Under the pieces are notes generated by a model. The model had not been told where the DNA came from. It saw only the letters and a list, made by a program, of their open reading frames with translations, and searched no databases. Position numbers and translations under genes: made by a program. A DNA stretch of 64,000 nucleotides from Croceimicrobium sp963977415 (GTDB lineage: Bacteria > Bacteroidota > Bacteroidia > Flavobacteriales > Schleiferiaceae), in assembly GCA_963977415.1 (NCBI GenBank), contig CAXBOS010000004.1, positions 62,001 to 126,000 on the forward strand. Direction: 5' to 3'. Shown one piece after another: positions 63,376-64,000 of the stretch (within the stretch, counting starts at the first letter, position 1; each line of letters starts with the position of its first letter).

Positions 63376-63445
63376 TTCTTTTAGTATGGGTGCCTTATCA
63401 GGTCAATCTGGTTTTTGAGAAACTCTGATTTTTATTGGCATTAAC

Positions 63446-64000
63446 TTATTTTGAAACCTTTTGTAGCTTTTCTTGAGCGGATTCCCATTGTCTCATTTTC
63501 TTTTCTAAGCTAACTTTCTTGGCTTCGTATGTGTCGTAAAAACCAGCCTGTTCCGAAAGGATCTTAAACTGTTTTGGATCTAGCATCTTAGCGTCAATCT
63601 CTTCGATTTCACTCTCCAGTTTTTCAATTTCCTGCTCTAGCTTTTCCACTTCTTTTTCCGCTTTACGCAGATCTTTTTCCAATTGCTTTCGCTCCTTATA
63701 ATCTAGGCCAGTTTCTGCTAATTTAGCTTTTTCTAGGGCTTCGGCTTTTACCTTAGTGGCATCTTTCTCTTTCTCTAATTGACGGAAATCTTCCAGTTTT
63801 CGAGCTTCCAAGTATTCATCGATATCTCCGATAAATTCGTTTACGGCCCCATCGCGGAATTCGTAAATTTTATCGGTTAAACCTTGCAGGAAATGTCTAT
63901 CGTGGGAAACCACCACCAAAGTGCCATCATATTGCTTAAGAGCATTTTTAAGCATGTCCTTACTCTTAAGGTCTAAGTGGTTAGTCGGCTCATCCATAAT
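63446..64000 (-). CDS. ABC-F family ATPase, C-terminal part (runs off right edge)
   Basis: The visible 183-185 codons begin in the Walker B of the second ABC domain (MDEPTNHLDLKSKDML), followed by the H-loop region VVVSHDRHFLQGLTD and the end of the nucleotide-binding fold (YEFRDGAVNEFIGDIDEYLE). Then comes a long C-terminal coiled extension of Lys/Glu heptads (EKELRKAEKEVEKLEQEIEK-like), typical of the Uup/EttA-like translation-factor group. These are ribosome-associated ATPases, not transporters. The 5' part lies outside the window, so subfamily is not fixed. The terminator at 63341 faces it. Confidence 0.9.
   Translation of the reverse strand: MMDEPTNHLDLKSKDMLKNALKQYDGTLVVVSHDRHFLQGLTDKIYEFRDGAVNEFIGDIDEYLEARKLEDFRQLEKEKDATKVKAEALEKAKLAETGLDYKERKQLEKDLRKAEKEVEKLEQEIEKLESEIEEIDAKMLDPKQFKILSEQAGFYDTYEAKKVSLEKKMRQWESAQEKLQKVSK

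Noticed and set aside
1..64000. CRISPR arrays, rRNA genes, insertion sequences, prophage
   Set aside because: No regularly spaced repeats, no transposase or integrase frame and no rRNA-like sequence were seen on either strand.

Overview
This 64 kb window is a chromosomal segment of a Bacteroidota, most likely a marine-type Flavobacteriales member (Cryomorphaceae/Schleiferiaceae-like; the family is inference). The evidence is several type IX secretion (T9SS) sorting domains, a PorV/PorQ-family barrel, TonB-dependent receptors with carboxypeptidase-regulatory N-domains, a DUF6089-uppS-bamA-ompH-ompH run, a DAHP synthase/chorismate mutase fusion, and recurrent -7 boxes of the Bacteroidota form TAnnTTTG with TTG/TTTG about 16-23 bases upstream. 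There is no rRNA, CRISPR array, insertion sequence or prophage.

Layout. 1-6.5 kb (minus): the 5' end of an RND/MMPL exporter, a DUF5686 outer-membrane protein, the tyrosine-catabolic pair hmgA-hpd with a clear terminator, and trhO. 6.6-13 kb (plus): leuS, a tiny membrane protein, a DUF3108 protein, tryptophan 2,3-dioxygenase and an M23 peptidase. 13-24.6 kb (minus): SDR, recJ, DAHP synthase/chorismate mutase, a universal stress protein, maeB, hflX, two small membrane proteins, a coiled-coil lipoprotein and pgi. 24.7-27 kb: fatty-acid desaturase, a NifU-type Fe-S protein and a gamma-carbonic anhydrase.

27-44.6 kb (minus) is the accessory surface region. A four-gene cassette (T9SS type B mini-protein, DUF2141, putative barrel, S41 protease) is followed upstream by a larger block: NHL-like lipoprotein, PorV-like barrel, TonB receptor, Fn3-like lipoprotein, two large secreted proteins and a secreted EEP-family nuclease, then an AsmA-like protein. 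I read the large block as a machine for exporting and anchoring an extracellular nuclease and possibly using its products; that link is inference.

44.8-59.1 kb is envelope and housekeeping: rluB-like pseudouridine synthase with a structured leader, yraN, LD-carboxypeptidase and pdxJ on the minus strand; then divergently CBS protein, nadK, DUF6089, uppS, bamA, two ompH and murI; an alpha/beta hydrolase; metG and DUF2461. 59.1-64 kb: an orphan histidine kinase with a small partner, two tRNA-Arg genes (CCG and CCT) about 475 bases apart with mostly empty AT-rich DNA and a possible ORF relic between them, a T9SS-exported hydrolase, and the C-terminal part of an ABC-F ATPase at the right edge.

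Several start codons given here lie downstream of the longest possible ORF start, because the longer versions begin with TTG/GTG or run into neighbouring genes. All functional calls rest on reading the sequence and remembered family features; no database search was run.
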